A DNA stretch of 64,000 nt. Origin: Halomonas halocynthiae DSM 14573. GTDB taxonomy: Bacteria; Pseudomonadota; Gammaproteobacteria; Pseudomonadales; Halomonadaceae. The notes beneath the pieces were generated by a model. It was given only the letters and a program-made list of their open reading frames with translations. It was not told where the DNA came from and made no database searches. Shown piece after piece: positions 19,342 through 29,220 of the stretch (the stretch's first letter is position 1; the number at the start of each line of letters is the position of its first letter). Location: NCBI RefSeq assembly GCF_000425725.1, contig NZ_KE384439.1, forward strand, positions 31,084 to 95,083, read 5' to 3'. Made by a program: the position numbers and the translations under genes.

Positions 19342-19770
19342 ATGAAGACGTTCACTGCAAAACCGCAGTCCGTCCAGCGCGATTGGTATATCGTTGACGC
19401 TGCTGACAAGACGCTTGGTCGCCTGGCGACAGAACTTGCTCGCCGCCTGCGTGGCAAGCACAAGCCAGAATACACACCTCACGTTGATACGGGCGATTAT
19501 ATCGTCGTGATCAATGCCGAGAAGGTGAAGGTTACTGGTAACAAAACCAGCGACAAAATGTACTACCGCCATACCGGTTACCCGGGTGGTCTGCGTTCCA
19601 TGAGCTTTGAGCAGTTGATTGATCACGCTCCTGAGCGCGTTATCGAAACTGCGGTTAAAGGCATGCTCCCTAAGGGGCCGCTGGGTCGCGCCATGCATTC
19701 CAAGCTGAAGGTGTACGCTGGCAACGAGCACCCGCATACCGCCCAGCAGCCACAAGCACTGAACATCTGA
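19342..19770 (+). CDS. rplM: 50S ribosomal protein L13
   Basis: Large-subunit ribosomal protein, 142 residues, equal to the family length. The ATG at 19342 gives the standard N-terminus [20 protein letters not shown]. Patterns include [33 protein letters not shown] and [12 protein letters not shown] longer frame from 19234 is not supported. rpsI follows after 13 bases, the universal L13-S9 pairing. Confidence 0.98.
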   Translation: MKTFTAKPQSVQRDWYIVDAADKTLGRLATELARRLRGKHKPEYTPHVDTGDYIVVINAEKVKVTGNKTSDKMYYRHTGYPGGLRSMSFEQLIDHAPERVIETAVKGMLPKGPLGRAMHSKLKVYAGNEHPHTAQQPQALNI

Positions 19771-19783
19771 GGGAGTCTTCGCC

Positions 19784-20173
19784 ATGTCACAACAGTATTA
19801 CGGTACCGGACGCCGCAAGACTTCTACCGCGCGCGTCTTTTTGAAGCCGGGTTCCGGCAAGATTATTGTTAATGATCGTGAGGTCAGCGAGTATTTTGGC
19901 CGTGTTACCGGTCGAATGGTTGTTTGTCAGCCGTTAGAGCTCACGGAAACGCGTGAGCAGTTTGATGTGTACGCCACTGTCAAAGGCGGCGGTGACGCAG
20001 CTCAGGCGGGCGCTATTCGTCACGGCATTACTCGTGCGCTGATGGTGTATAATGAAGACTATCGTGCGCCGTTGCGTGCTGCGGGTTATGTGACTCGCGA
20101 TGCGCGCTCTGTTGAGCGTAAGAAAGTTGGTCTGCGTAAAGCACGTCGCCGCCCACAGTTCTCCAAGCGTTAA
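19784..20173 (+). CDS. rpsI: 30S ribosomal protein S9
   Basis: Small-subunit protein whose C-terminal tail reaches the P-site tRNA. The 129 residues begin with [21 protein letters not shown] in two conserved blocks and end RRPQFSKR, the universal terminal Lys-Arg tail. A GGGAG ribosome site lies in the short gap after rplM. A strong terminator follows. Confidence 0.98.
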   Translation: MSQQYYGTGRRKTSTARVFLKPGSGKIIVNDREVSEYFGRVTGRMVVCQPLELTETREQFDVYATVKGGGDAAQAGAIRHGITRALMVYNEDYRAPLRAAGYVTRDARSVERKKVGLRKARRRPQFSKR

Positions 20174-20196
20174 GTACTCGCTACGCCACGCTTTGG

Positions 20197-20231
20197 AAAA
20201 ACGCCTGGGTCTTGGACCTAGGCGTTTTTTT
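20197..20231 (+). terminator. Rho-independent terminator of rplM-rpsI
   Basis: An 11-base-pair stem (AACGCCTGGGT / ACCTAGGCGTT with one G-T pair) and a five-base loop are followed by a run of T. It lies 24 bases after the rpsI stop. Confidence 0.92.
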
Positions 20232-20409
20232 GTTAAAGCTTGTCATAGAACAAGGATTTAGTCGTAATCAATGGACTTCTCCTTGTGCCAAGCGGCGCGT
20301 TTTTTTACCATACATAGCATTTGAAAATCCGGCATTTAAAAACCCGTAGTCGTGAAGCAGTCGGGCCTTTGCGATAAAGAGCGGGTAAGCTGATGGGAGA
20401 AACCTGAAG

Positions 20410-21009
20410 ATGGCAGATAACGGCGTGAACAAAGGCCGGCGCCGCTTCCTTGTCGGGGCCACTACCGTAGTAGGTGCGGTAGGTGCCGTGGGGATAGCGG
20501 TACCCTTTGTAGCCTCTTGGCAGCCTAGTGCCAAGGCAAGAGCGGCGGGAGCTTCCGTTAAGGCGGATGTCTCTAAGTTAGAGCCTGGGCAGCGTGTGAC
20601 CGTTGAATGGCGCGGCCAGCCGGTGTGGGTGTTAAACCGCTCGGCAGAAATGATTGAGCGTACTGAGGCGCTGACGGGCAACCAGCTGGTTGATCCGACG
20701 TCTGAGGTGCCTCAACAGCCGGCTTATATTTCAGGGCCGCTGCGCTCAATCAAGCCGGAAATAGGTGTGATCGTTGGCATCTGTACTCACTTGGGTTGTT
20801 CTCCGTTGTTTAAGCCGGAGCCCAATGCAACAGACGTTGGCGTGAGTGATTGGCCAGGCGGCTTTTTCTGCCCCTGTCATGGCTCGCGCTTTGATCTGGC
20901 TGGCCGAGTTTTTGCCAATGTGCCAGCACCAACTAACCTGGTCATTCCGCCGTATCGTTACGAAAGCGATGCTGTCATCGTGATCGGTGAAGACGAGGAG
21001 GCTGCTTGA
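20410..21009 (+). CDS. petA: Ubiquinol-cytochrome c reductase Rieske iron-sulfur subunit
   Basis: Rieske 2Fe-2S subunit of the cytochrome bc1 complex, passing electrons from ubiquinol to cytochrome c1 in the periplasm. The 199 residues have an N-terminal twin-arginine-type anchor (RRRFLVGATTVVGAVGAVG) and the cluster ligands in CTHLGCSP and CPCHGSRFD. Its TGA overlaps the petB ATG. A possible promoter (TTGTCA, 17 bases, CGTAAT) lies at 20240-20268 in the 178 bases after the rpsI terminator. Confidence 0.97.
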   Translation: MADNGVNKGRRRFLVGATTVVGAVGAVGIAVPFVASWQPSAKARAAGASVKADVSKLEPGQRVTVEWRGQPVWVLNRSAEMIERTEALTGNQLVDPTSEVPQQPAYISGPLRSIKPEIGVIVGICTHLGCSPLFKPEPNATDVGVSDWPGGFFCPCHGSRFDLAGRVFANVPAPTNLVIPPYRYESDAVIVIGEDEEAA

Positions 21010-22268
21010 TGGCTAATCCAAATAAGGACAAAGCGGAAAGTGGTCTGATGCGTTGGGTCGATGATCGTTTCCCAGCGACCCAAATGTGGAACGACCATTT
21101 GGCAAAGTATTACGCGCCGAAGAATTTCAACTTTTGGTACTTCTTCGGTTCGCTGGCGCTGCTTATGCTGGTCAACCAGATATTGACCGGCGTGTGGCTC
21201 ACCATGAGCTTTACTCCTTCCGCTGAAGAGGCGTTTAATTCAGTTGAATACATCATGCGTGATGTGGAGTGGGGTTGGCTGATCCGTTATATGCACACAA
21301 CGGGTGCCTCTGGCTTCTTTATTGTTGTGTATCTGCACATGTTCCGCGGAATGCTGTACGGCTCCTATAAAGCACCTCGCGAGCTGGTGTGGATCTTCGG
21401 TATGGCGATTTACTTGGCGCTGATGGCGGAAGCCTTTATGGGCTATCTGCTGCCCTGGGGGCAAATGTCTTACTGGGGCGCTCAGGTTATTATTTCGCTG
21501 TTCTCTGCTATTCCTAGTATTGGTCCAGATCTTGCTCAGTGGGTACGTGGTGATTTCCTGATTTCAGGTATTACCCTTAACCGCTTCTTCGCTTTGCACG
21601 TTGTGGCTTTGCCCATTGTGATTCTGGCGCTGGTGGTACTGCATATTATTGCGTTGCACGAGGTTGGCTCCAACAACCCTGATGGCATCGACATCAAGAA
21701 AAAGAAAGATGAAACTGGCAAGCCGCTAGATGGCATTCCGTTCCACCCTTATTACACGATTAAAGATATCGTGGGCGTGGCGGTCTTCTTGTTTGTTTTC
21801 TGTGTGGTGATTTTCTACTTCCCTGAGGGGGGTGGTTACTTCATTGAGAAGCCGAACTTTGAACCGGCCAACTCCATGAAAACACCGGACCATATTGCCC
21901 CTGTGTGGTATTTCACCCCCTTCTACGCCATTTTGCGTGCGATAACGTTCTCGGTATTTGGGCTGGAAGCCAAATTCCTTGGCGTTGTCTTCATGGGGGC
22001 TGCCATTGCGGTGCTCTTTGTGCTGCCTTGGTTGGATCGTAGTCCCGTGAACTCCATGCGCTATAAGGGCTGGATGTCAAAGGTAATGTTGCTGCTGTTT
22101 GCAATTAGCTTTGTCATCCTCGGTGTATTGGGTGTGTTGCCGGTAAGTGCAGGCCGAACGCTTTTGGCCCAAGTATGTACCGTCATCTATTTCGCCTTCT
22201 TCGTGCTGATGCCGATTTATACGCGGCTGGAGAAGACCAAACCCGTTCCGGAAAGGGTGACTGGCTAA
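21009..22268 (+). CDS. petB: Cytochrome b subunit of the bc1 complex
   Basis: Membrane cytochrome b, 419 residues, with about eight to nine helices. Haem-ligand histidines are visible in IRYMHTTGASGFF and YLHMFRGMLYGS (first pair region) and in FALHVVALPIVI and LVVLHIIALHEVG. The Qo-site PEWY-type motif reads PVWYFTPFYAI (Val instead of the more common Glu). The start overlaps petA in TGATG; a TTG codon just before is not needed. It is the core quinol-oxidising and reducing subunit. Confidence 0.97.
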   Translation: MANPNKDKAESGLMRWVDDRFPATQMWNDHLAKYYAPKNFNFWYFFGSLALLMLVNQILTGVWLTMSFTPSAEEAFNSVEYIMRDVEWGWLIRYMHTTGASGFFIVVYLHMFRGMLYGSYKAPRELVWIFGMAIYLALMAEAFMGYLLPWGQMSYWGAQVIISLFSAIPSIGPDLAQWVRGDFLISGITLNRFFALHVVALPIVILALVVLHIIALHEVGSNNPDGIDIKKKKDETGKPLDGIPFHPYYTIKDIVGVAVFLFVFCVVIFYFPEGGGYFIEKPNFEPANSMKTPDHIAPVWYFTPFYAILRAITFSVFGLEAKFLGVVFMGAAIAVLFVLPWLDRSPVNSMRYKGWMSKVMLLLFAISFVILGVLGVLPVSAGRTLLAQVCTVIYFAFFVLMPIYTRLEKTKPVPERVTG

Positions 22269-23035
22269 TGAAAAAGCAACTGTTTGCACTGCTCTTTGCG
22301 TTGGTGCCGATGGTCGGTTTTGCGGCCGGTGATAGCGTTCACCTTCAGTCGATGAAGCCAGATCTTTACGATAAAGCATCGTTGCAAAATGGCATGAAGC
22401 TGTATGTTAACTATTGCATGGGCTGCCATTCTCTTGATTATCAGCGTTTTTCAAGGGCTGCCGAAGATCTGGATATGCCCCAGAATTTGGTTGAAGAAAA
22501 CCTGATATTTGCTGAGTCGGTGGGTTACAACGACCAAATGCAGAATGCCATGGATAAAGGAGATGCCGAGGGCTGGTTTGGTGCGCCACCACCCGACTTG
22601 TCTCTTGAGGCGCGGTTGCGTGGAACCGACTGGGTCTACTCTTATCTGTTGGGTTTTTATCGTGACCCATCGCGTCCAACGGGGGTTAACAATACTGTTT
22701 TCCCGCTGGTCGCCATGCCTAACGTGCTCGAAGAGCTGCAGGGTGTGCAGGAAAAGGTCTGTGCGTCATCAAGCAAGCCGATTCCTGGCGCAGAAATCGA
22801 CCCATTGACTGGTAAGTACCAGTCATGCGATACGTTGCAGGTCACCTCTCCGGGGCAGATGGATCCAGAAGCCTTTGAGAGTGCGGTATACGACCTCACC
22901 AACTTCTTGGCGTATGCGGCTGAGCCTTCCAAGCTTAAAGCCCAGGCGCTGGGACCAAAGGTGTTGATTTTTATCTTCATCTTTGGCGTTATCGCTTATT
23001 TGTTGAAGCGTGAGTACTGGCGCGACATTCACTGA
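22268..23035 (+). CDS. petC: Cytochrome c1 subunit of the bc1 complex
   Basis: Periplasmic mono-haem cytochrome c1, 255 residues from the ATG at 22268 that overlaps the petB stop (TAATG). The signal peptide ends GFAAGD (about residue 20), the haem-binding CMGCH follows at about residue 49, and one C-terminal anchor (VLIFIFIFGVIAYLL) precedes KREYWRDIH. It hands electrons to soluble cytochrome c. petABC form one operon. Confidence 0.97.
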   Translation: MKKQLFALLFALVPMVGFAAGDSVHLQSMKPDLYDKASLQNGMKLYVNYCMGCHSLDYQRFSRAAEDLDMPQNLVEENLIFAESVGYNDQMQNAMDKGDAEGWFGAPPPDLSLEARLRGTDWVYSYLLGFYRDPSRPTGVNNTVFPLVAMPNVLEELQGVQEKVCASSSKPIPGAEIDPLTGKYQSCDTLQVTSPGQMDPEAFESAVYDLTNFLAYAAEPSKLKAQALGPKVLIFIFIFGVIAYLLKREYWRDIH

Positions 23036-23055
23036 TTCACAGTGAATGTTAGTAG

Positions 23056-23085
23056 GGGGCGCACGGCTCTAGTCGTGCGCCCCTT
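23056..23085 (+). terminator. Terminator hairpin after petABC
   Basis: A perfect 10-base-pair GC-rich stem (GGGGCGCACG / CGTGCGCCCC) with an eight-base loop lies 20 bases after the petC stop. Only two T follow, so termination strength is uncertain. Confidence 0.7.
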
Positions 23086-23176
23086 GTGCGCTTGATTTGT
23101 GTGTCATGTGAGCATGCCGTTTGTGGTTGCAGTGCGTGTTATCATTTAATGCACGACCAGTTATGAGGAATTTTTC

Positions 23177-23803
23177 ATGGGTGTAGTGGCCAAGCGGTCA
23201 TCAATGATTTTCTATTCGGATTCTGAAGATCATTTAAGTCATCGGGTTCGGATTGTGCTCGCCGAGAAAGGGGTGGCGGTGGATGTCATCGAAGTAACCG
23301 ATGAAAACCGTCCTAAAGAGCTCGCCGACATCAATCCCTATAATAGCGTCCCCACGCTATATGATCGTGATCTGGTGCTCTATGAGTCCAAAGTCATGAT
23401 GGAGTATCTTGACGAGCGCTTTCCTCACCCGCCCCTGTTGCCGGTATATCCGGTGGCGCGTGCGCAAAGCCGTTTGTGGGTCCATCGTATTGAGTACGAG
23501 TGGTGCTCGCGAATGGAGAAAATTCTTACCGGCTCTAAGAAAGAGGCGGACAAGGCGCGTAAAGAGCTGCGCGAGAGCTTGACGGGAATTTCGCCTATTT
23601 TTGAAGAGCGTCCGTTCTTCATGAGCGATGAATTTACGTTGGTTGACTGCTGTCTGGCGCCAGTGCTGTGGCGTCTTCCGGTATTAGGGATTGAGCTTTC
23701 AGAAACTAAAGCGAAGCCGGTGCTGGACTATATGGAGCGAATCTTCGAGCGTGAAGGATTCCAGAGCTCGTTAACGGAATCTGAGCGCGAAATGCGTGTC
23801 TGA
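23177..23803 (+). CDS. sspA: Stringent starvation protein A
   Basis: Glutathione-S-transferase-fold protein that binds RNA polymerase and alters promoter choice in stationary phase and acid stress; in relatives it also affects virulence genes. The 208 residues show the thioredoxin-like N-domain ([40 protein letters not shown]) and an alpha-helical C-domain with the SspA pattern [26 protein letters not shown] ribosome site supports the ATG at 23177. sspB follows after 106 bases. Confidence 0.96.
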   Translation: MGVVAKRSSMIFYSDSEDHLSHRVRIVLAEKGVAVDVIEVTDENRPKELADINPYNSVPTLYDRDLVLYESKVMMEYLDERFPHPPLLPVYPVARAQSRLWVHRIEYEWCSRMEKILTGSKKEADKARKELRESLTGISPIFEERPFFMSDEFTLVDCCLAPVLWRLPVLGIELSETKAKPVLDYMERIFEREGFQSSLTESEREMRV

Positions 23804-23909
23804 TTCTGTGTAAGGCCATGACGTGATGCTAGGGCGTGGCCTGAGCGCTGTTTGGGCGGCAGTTTTTGTCGCCCGAATGAATCACTCACCAAGCCTGAGG
23901 AACCAGCTG

Positions 23910-24422
23910 ATGAATTCAAGTCGACCCTATATAGCCAGAGCGCTTTATGAATGGCTTGTCGATAATGACCTGACCCCCCAGATTGTCGTTGATGCTGAGG
24001 TTGAAGGCGTTGAAGTGCCACGAGATTTTGTGGTTAATGGCCAGATAGTGCTCAATGTTGGCGTGTCGGCGGTGGGTGAGTTTGAGATGAACAATGAGGC
24101 TATTGTTTTCTCGGCTCGCTTTGGCGGTAAGGCGACTCGGCTGATGGTGCCAATGCCTGCGCTTTTGGCTATTTATGCGCGAGAAAATGGTGTGGGTATG
24201 GTGTTTGGTCATGAGCCTGAGATGCCGCTGGAAGAGCCGGTGTTAGAGGCTGATGAGCGTCAGCCGACGCTTGGGTTAGTGGGGCAGGAAGACTTGGAAG
24301 ATCCTGAGAACGTAGGCGGGCGCGACGAGGCAACAAGCCGTGATGACGCGACGCGTGACAGTGAGAGCAACGCGTCTAGTGGCAAACCCAGTGGGCGTCC
24401 AACGCTGCGTGTAGTGAAGTAA
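23910..24422 (+). CDS. sspB: ClpXP protease adaptor SspB
   Basis: Adaptor that binds ssrA-tagged proteins and tethers them to ClpXP. I choose the ATG at 23910 (170 residues) because TGAGGAA precedes it and MNSSRPYIARALYEWLVDN matches the family N-terminus; the longer frame from 23823 is not supported. After the peptide-binding domain (about 5-110) a flexible acidic linker leads to the C-terminal ClpX-binding tail GRPTLRVVK, nearly identical to the E. coli XB motif. Confidence 0.96.
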   Translation: MNSSRPYIARALYEWLVDNDLTPQIVVDAEVEGVEVPRDFVVNGQIVLNVGVSAVGEFEMNNEAIVFSARFGGKATRLMVPMPALLAIYARENGVGMVFGHEPEMPLEEPVLEADERQPTLGLVGQEDLEDPENVGGRDEATSRDDATRDSESNASSGKPSGRPTLRVVK

Positions 24423-24473
24423 TTCTTTCTGTGCACTAGTGTGTTAAAGATTCAAGCAGTAACCCATGAAAAC

Positions 24474-24514
24474 AAAAAAGCGGCAGCCCATTTTATCGGG
24501 CTGCCGCTTTTTTT
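24474..24514. terminator. Bidirectional rho-independent terminator, sspB / dolP
   Basis: A 10-base-pair stem (GCGGCAGCCC / GGGCTGCCGC) has an A-run before and a T-run after it, so it works as a T-tailed terminator on both strands between convergent sspB and dolP. Confidence 0.93.
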
Positions 24515-24540
24515 ATGTCGCTACGTTCTAGGCTGTGGGC

Positions 24541-25119
24541 TCAGTCGAGGTAATCAAATGCTTTGACTACGCGTTGCATGCCGCCAACGCTGGTTACAAC
24601 ATTGACGATGTGGTCAGCCTGAGAGCGGCTGACAATGCCCATCAGGTAGACGCTGGAGTTTTCAGTGATAACGTGCAGTCGACTGGATTCAATCGTGTCG
24701 TTACTGGCCAGGGTGGTGCGCACGCGTGTCGTGATCCAGGTGTCATTGAGCCGCTGACTAGCGGGTGAGTTGGCTGCTACGCTGAGCTCATTAAGTACGC
24801 GACGCACGTTACGCACTTGGCTGGCTATCCGCTCGGCTTCTTGCCTTAGTTCTTCGCTGGGTACTTGGCCGGTCAACAGTACAACGCCATTGAAGCTATC
24901 AACATTGATATGAGCATCGCCTAGGCGGGCATCCGTGCGCTTCATATTGTGTTTGACTTTGACTTCAATTGAGTCGTCCTCGACTTTAGCGCCGCGGGTT
25001 CGCTCGCCATAATTTTCGCTGATGACGTCAGGGTTAGTGGCGGTGGTGATGGTTTCGCAGCCACTAAGACTGATTAGCATGGTGGCAAGTGCAACGATAA
25101 AAATATGTTTGATTGACAT
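24541..25119 (-). CDS. dolP: Outer-membrane lipoprotein DolP with two BON domains
   Basis: Division- and outer-membrane-linked lipoprotein (YraP/DolP). I start it at the ATG at 25117-25119, giving 192 residues with a lipoprotein signal ending LISLSGC (Cys21). Two BON domains follow: DSIEVKVKHNM...GVVLLTGQVPSEE (about 45-110) and NDTWITTRVRTTL...SSVYLMGIVSRSQ (about 122-190). The second Asp-rich end FDYLD is usual. It begins four bases after the diaA stop, so it is part of the lpoA-yraN-diaA-dolP operon. Confidence 0.94.
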   Translation of the reverse strand: MSIKHIFIVALATMLISLSGCETITTATNPDVISENYGERTRGAKVEDDSIEVKVKHNMKRTDARLGDAHINVDSFNGVVLLTGQVPSEELRQEAERIASQVRNVRRVLNELSVAANSPASQRLNDTWITTRVRTTLASNDTIESSRLHVITENSSVYLMGIVSRSQADHIVNVVTSVGGMQRVVKAFDYLD

Positions 25120-25123
25120 CAGG

Positions 25124-25741
<618 letters not shown>

Positions 25742-26110
25742 TCAGCATGCTTCGAAAGCGTTGGCTATCCACTCGAAATGGAGTTGCTCGGGTGGGCCGG
25801 TGGCGGCTATTACATCGAAGCGACAAGGGCATGATAGCCCGTTATGGTGGAGATAAAAACGCGCCGCCCTGATAAGACGGCGCTGCTTTAATGGCGTGAT
25901 GGTTTCCAGTGGATGGCCAAATCGATTGTTGGCCCGATGACGCACTTCAACAAATACCAATATGTCGCCATCGTACATCACTAAGTCCAGTTCGCCACCT
26001 TTGGCGTGCTGGTTGCTAGCAACCAGCACTAGGCCTTGGGTCATCAGCCATCGGGCAGCAAGTTGCTCAATGAGAGCGCCTCGCTGGCGAGCATCAGAGG
26101 GCTGAGGCAT
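25742..26110 (-). CDS. yraN: YraN-family endonuclease-like protein (UPF0102)
   Basis: A 122-residue protein of the UPF0102 family with a restriction-endonuclease-like fold; function is not established. The nuclease-type core is visible as GGELDLVMYDGDILVFVEVRHR, split by turns (Glu-x-Asp followed by Glu-Val-Arg), then RLIRAARFYL and CRFDVIAATG. The ATG at 26108-26110 lies inside the end of lpoA, giving a 17-base overlap. It belongs to the lpoA-yraN-diaA-dolP operon. Confidence 0.92.
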   Translation of the reverse strand: MPQPSDARQRGALIEQLAARWLMTQGLVLVASNQHAKGGELDLVMYDGDILVFVEVRHRANNRFGHPLETITPLKQRRLIRAARFYLHHNGLSCPCRFDVIAATGPPEQLHFEWIANAFEAC

Positions 26111-27893
26111 CGGCAGGCTGGCTACCTTGGTTGGCCGTGTCAAACAGGCTGGTATCAATGATTGGCTGAGGCGTGCCATTTTCAAAGCGAGCCCACGGTA
26201 ATTGGCGCTGAATTCGACCATTCTGGTCGGCGCTTAGGCTACCGGTTGCTCCTTGTAGCTGGCTCCCAGGCACTGCTTGGTAATAGGGCAGGTTGGAGCC
26301 AAGTTCATAGGCATCAACGCCCATTGCCATCAGGCGTAATAAGCCAGGGTCTGCGCTTTCGTGGAGTTGGCGGTAGCTGTCTGAAAAAGGCAGGGAGTTA
26401 GCACCGCCGGTGGCTGCCTCAGGAATTTGCCAAGGAATATCAACAAACATAACACCGTTAAGGTCTTTGTCTAAACGCCGCTGGGCCGTTCCTTCGTACA
26501 AGTGGGACGTGGCATATACGGGGAGCTCGCTGGCGTTATAATAGTCCAGCGTGGGTGGTACTTGGCGCGCATAGTCAGGTAGGGCTAGCAAGAAGAGCAT
26601 GTCGGGCTTTGGCGAAGAAATCGCGCGGCGCGTGCTTTCTGTTGCAGCGCTTTTGGGGTTGTATTCGACGATGTGTGATACCTCCCCGCCGGCTTCTCGC
26701 CAGTTGTCGGCAAATGCTTCGCCAACTCTACGGCCCCAGCCGTTATCAGGGATCAGTACTGCCGCGCGGTCGTGGCCATCTTCACGTCCGCGTCTAGCGA
26801 CCAAGCGGGCTTCGTTTTCGGCAGACAGGCCGTATTGTGAGAGGCCTTTTGCTAGGTTGCGCTGGCTTTTTCCATAGTTGAGAGCCAGGGTTGGCAAAGG
26901 GACGCTGTCGAGCTGTTCTAGCTCAGTGACCTTGTTTTTGGATAGGGGGCCTAGGACGACCTGAGCGCCTGCGGCAGCGGCTTGCTGATAGAGGCTGTCG
27001 AGGCTGCCGCCTGCTGCATCATGGAAACTGAGGTTGGGAGCACTCTGGCCGCTGTTGATGCGCTGGTCATGTTGTGTCTGAATGCCGTGCTTCAGGGCCT
27101 TGCTAACATTGGCGAAGGGGCCGGATTCAGGTAGAAAAACGGCAATATGAGTGACTGTTTCGATATCAAGGCGTTGCAGCGCAACTATTCCGCTAGGTAG
27201 CTGGCGAGCTGCTGGATGGTTGCTACGGCTGTCGCGCCAGCCATTAATATTGGCTAGAAGCTGATCAACGCTGTTGCTACCGCTGCGGTAAGTGGCTGTC
27301 AGTTCCAGCCAGCCTTGAGTCAAGCTGCTCTTGTCATTGCTGAGGCGGTCAAGGTCAGCCGGTGATAACTGGACCAGTTGCTCCCAGATGGCATCGTTGA
27401 GATCGTCGCGATCGGTTGCTTGTTGCAGGCGCAGGAAAGCTGCTGCTGACTCTAGTGGTCTGTCGGTTGTTGCTAAGGCGCGGCCAAGGCGTTCCAGTAA
27501 GAGATTGGTCTGCTCGGGTGGCGGTGACACGGTTCTCAGTAGTTGGCCTGCGCGAATAACGGCATTAGGGTCGCCCTGGGTGGTGCCCAGGTCAGACAAG
27601 AGTAGTGCCCAGCGAATGCGGTCGTTTTCTGATAGCAGGGTATCGTCAACGTTACGTATTACCTCCATCGCCTGCGGGCGGCGCTGCTGGCGTGCTAGGA
27701 TATCCGCCGCATCAAGCCGAGAACGTGCTGCTTGACTTGGTTCTTGTTGTTCAGCTTGGCTAAGCAGCTGATCAGGATCCTGGTCGGGGAGGCGCTCGGT
27801 CATACTGGGGACTATGCCGCAGCCAGTGACAAGCAGTGCAGTCAGAGTGGCGCCGATAAAGCCACGAGTTGTTGTCTTTAACCCTTTATTCAT
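26094..27893 (-). CDS. lpoA: Penicillin-binding protein activator LpoA
   Basis: Outer-membrane lipoprotein that reaches through the periplasm to activate PBP1A. The 599 residues have a lipobox LLVTGC (Cys25), an N-terminal TPR-like helical domain (about 35-250) and a C-terminal periplasmic-binding-protein-like domain (about 255-580: IAVFLPESGPFANVSKALKHG; AAVLIPDNGWGRRVGEAFAD). Length is near E. coli LpoA (678), lacking some linker. AGGAAGG precedes the ATG. It is divergent from rsmI, as in E. coli. Confidence 0.95.
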   Translation of the reverse strand: MNKGLKTTTRGFIGATLTALLVTGCGIVPSMTERLPDQDPDQLLSQAEQQEPSQAARSRLDAADILARQQRRPQAMEVIRNVDDTLLSENDRIRWALLLSDLGTTQGDPNAVIRAGQLLRTVSPPPEQTNLLLERLGRALATTDRPLESAAAFLRLQQATDRDDLNDAIWEQLVQLSPADLDRLSNDKSSLTQGWLELTATYRSGSNSVDQLLANINGWRDSRSNHPAARQLPSGIVALQRLDIETVTHIAVFLPESGPFANVSKALKHGIQTQHDQRINSGQSAPNLSFHDAAGGSLDSLYQQAAAAGAQVVLGPLSKNKVTELEQLDSVPLPTLALNYGKSQRNLAKGLSQYGLSAENEARLVARRGREDGHDRAAVLIPDNGWGRRVGEAFADNWREAGGEVSHIVEYNPKSAATESTRRAISSPKPDMLFLLALPDYARQVPPTLDYYNASELPVYATSHLYEGTAQRRLDKDLNGVMFVDIPWQIPEAATGGANSLPFSDSYRQLHESADPGLLRLMAMGVDAYELGSNLPYYQAVPGSQLQGATGSLSADQNGRIQRQLPWARFENGTPQPIIDTSLFDTANQGSQPADASAL

Positions 27894-27939
27894 CCTATCG
27901 CCTTCCTTTGAGCTGGGATTGCATCATCAGGGAACCAAA

Positions 27940-28797
27940 ATGTCAGACGCAGTCGAAGGGACATTGTACGTGGTCGCCACACCGATTGGGAATCTTGAGG
28001 ACCTATCGCCTCGTGCTGCTCGCCTTCTTGGTGAGGTAGCGTTGATTGCCGCTGAAGATACGCGCCATAGCGCAGGGCTTTTGCGCCACTTGGGGGTGCG
28101 TCAGCCCATGCTGTCATTACATGAGCATAATGAGGCTGAACGTGTCGATCAGCTTGATGCTAGGCTGCTAGCCGGTGACGATGTCGCGTTAATTTCTGAC
28201 GCGGGTACGCCACTGATTAGTGATCCGGGTTTTGTGCTGGTGCGCGAATTGCGTCAGCGTGGCCGTGTGGTTTCGCCGGTGCCGGGCCCCTGCGCGCTGG
28301 TTGCTGCGCTTTCTGCGGCAGGCTTGCCTACGGATCGTTTCCTGTTTTCGGGTTTTCTTCCCGCTAAGGGAAGTGCGCGGCGCAAACGCTTAGGTGAATT
28401 GACCGAGCGCCAGGAAACGCTGGTGTTCTATGAGTCTCCGCACCGTATCCGTGCAACGTTAGATGATTTGGTTACAACGCTGGGTGATCGTCACGTGGTG
28501 TTGGCGCGTGAATTAACCAAGCGTTTTGAAACGCTGCTTGACGGTACGCCCGCGCAGCTAGTTGAGCAGCTTAGCGAGGATCCGGATCAAAGCCGCGGGG
28601 AGTTTGTTGTCATGGTGGCCGGCGGAGAGGCCCAGGAAGAGGCAGAGCAGACTCAGTTATCCGCTGATTCGCTGCTTAATTCGCTGCTTGAAGAAGGCCT
28701 GGGTGTGAAGCAGACCGCAGCGGTGGCGGTGCGTGTGCTGGGAGGAACACGTAAACAATGGTATCAGCGTGCCCAGCTGCTTAAGGATCGTGATTGA
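27940..28797 (+). CDS. rsmI: 16S rRNA (cytidine1402-2'-O)-methyltransferase RsmI
   Basis: SAM-dependent tetrapyrrole-methylase-fold enzyme that 2'-O-methylates C1402 of 16S rRNA in the decoding centre; RsmH, encoded just downstream, methylates N4 of the same base. From the ATG at 27940 (AGGGA upstream) it has 285 residues: LYVVATPIGNLEDLSPRA, AEDTRHSAGLL, LISDAGTPLISDPGF, VPGPCALVAALSAAGLPT and FYESPHRI. A longer frame from 27814 overlaps lpoA on the other strand and is not supported. Confidence 0.97.
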   Translation: MSDAVEGTLYVVATPIGNLEDLSPRAARLLGEVALIAAEDTRHSAGLLRHLGVRQPMLSLHEHNEAERVDQLDARLLAGDDVALISDAGTPLISDPGFVLVRELRQRGRVVSPVPGPCALVAALSAAGLPTDRFLFSGFLPAKGSARRKRLGELTERQETLVFYESPHRIRATLDDLVTTLGDRHVVLARELTKRFETLLDGTPAQLVEQLSEDPDQSRGEFVVMVAGGEAQEEAEQTQLSADSLLNSLLEEGLGVKQTAAVAVRVLGGTRKQWYQRAQLLKDRD

Positions 28798-28822
28798 GCG
28801 GCGCGGTGGGCGCTGGTATCCT
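28794..28822 (+). promoter_or_regulatory. Predicted sigma-70 promoter for rnpB
   Basis: TTGAGC (28794-28799), a 17-base spacer and TATCCT (28817-28822) lie eight bases before the predicted 5' end of RNase P RNA. The -35 element overlaps the rsmI stop codon. It may also serve the division cluster by read-through. Confidence 0.65.
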
Positions 28823-28829
28823 ACTTGCC

Positions 28830-29184
<355 letters not shown>

Positions 29185-29220
29185 CCAGATTTTCTCTTCT
29201 TTTATCCCATTGAGATGTGC

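Noticed and set aside
20268..20681. 137-codon minus-strand frame across the petA start
   Set aside because: It overlaps the petA signal region and its promoter space; no coding features.
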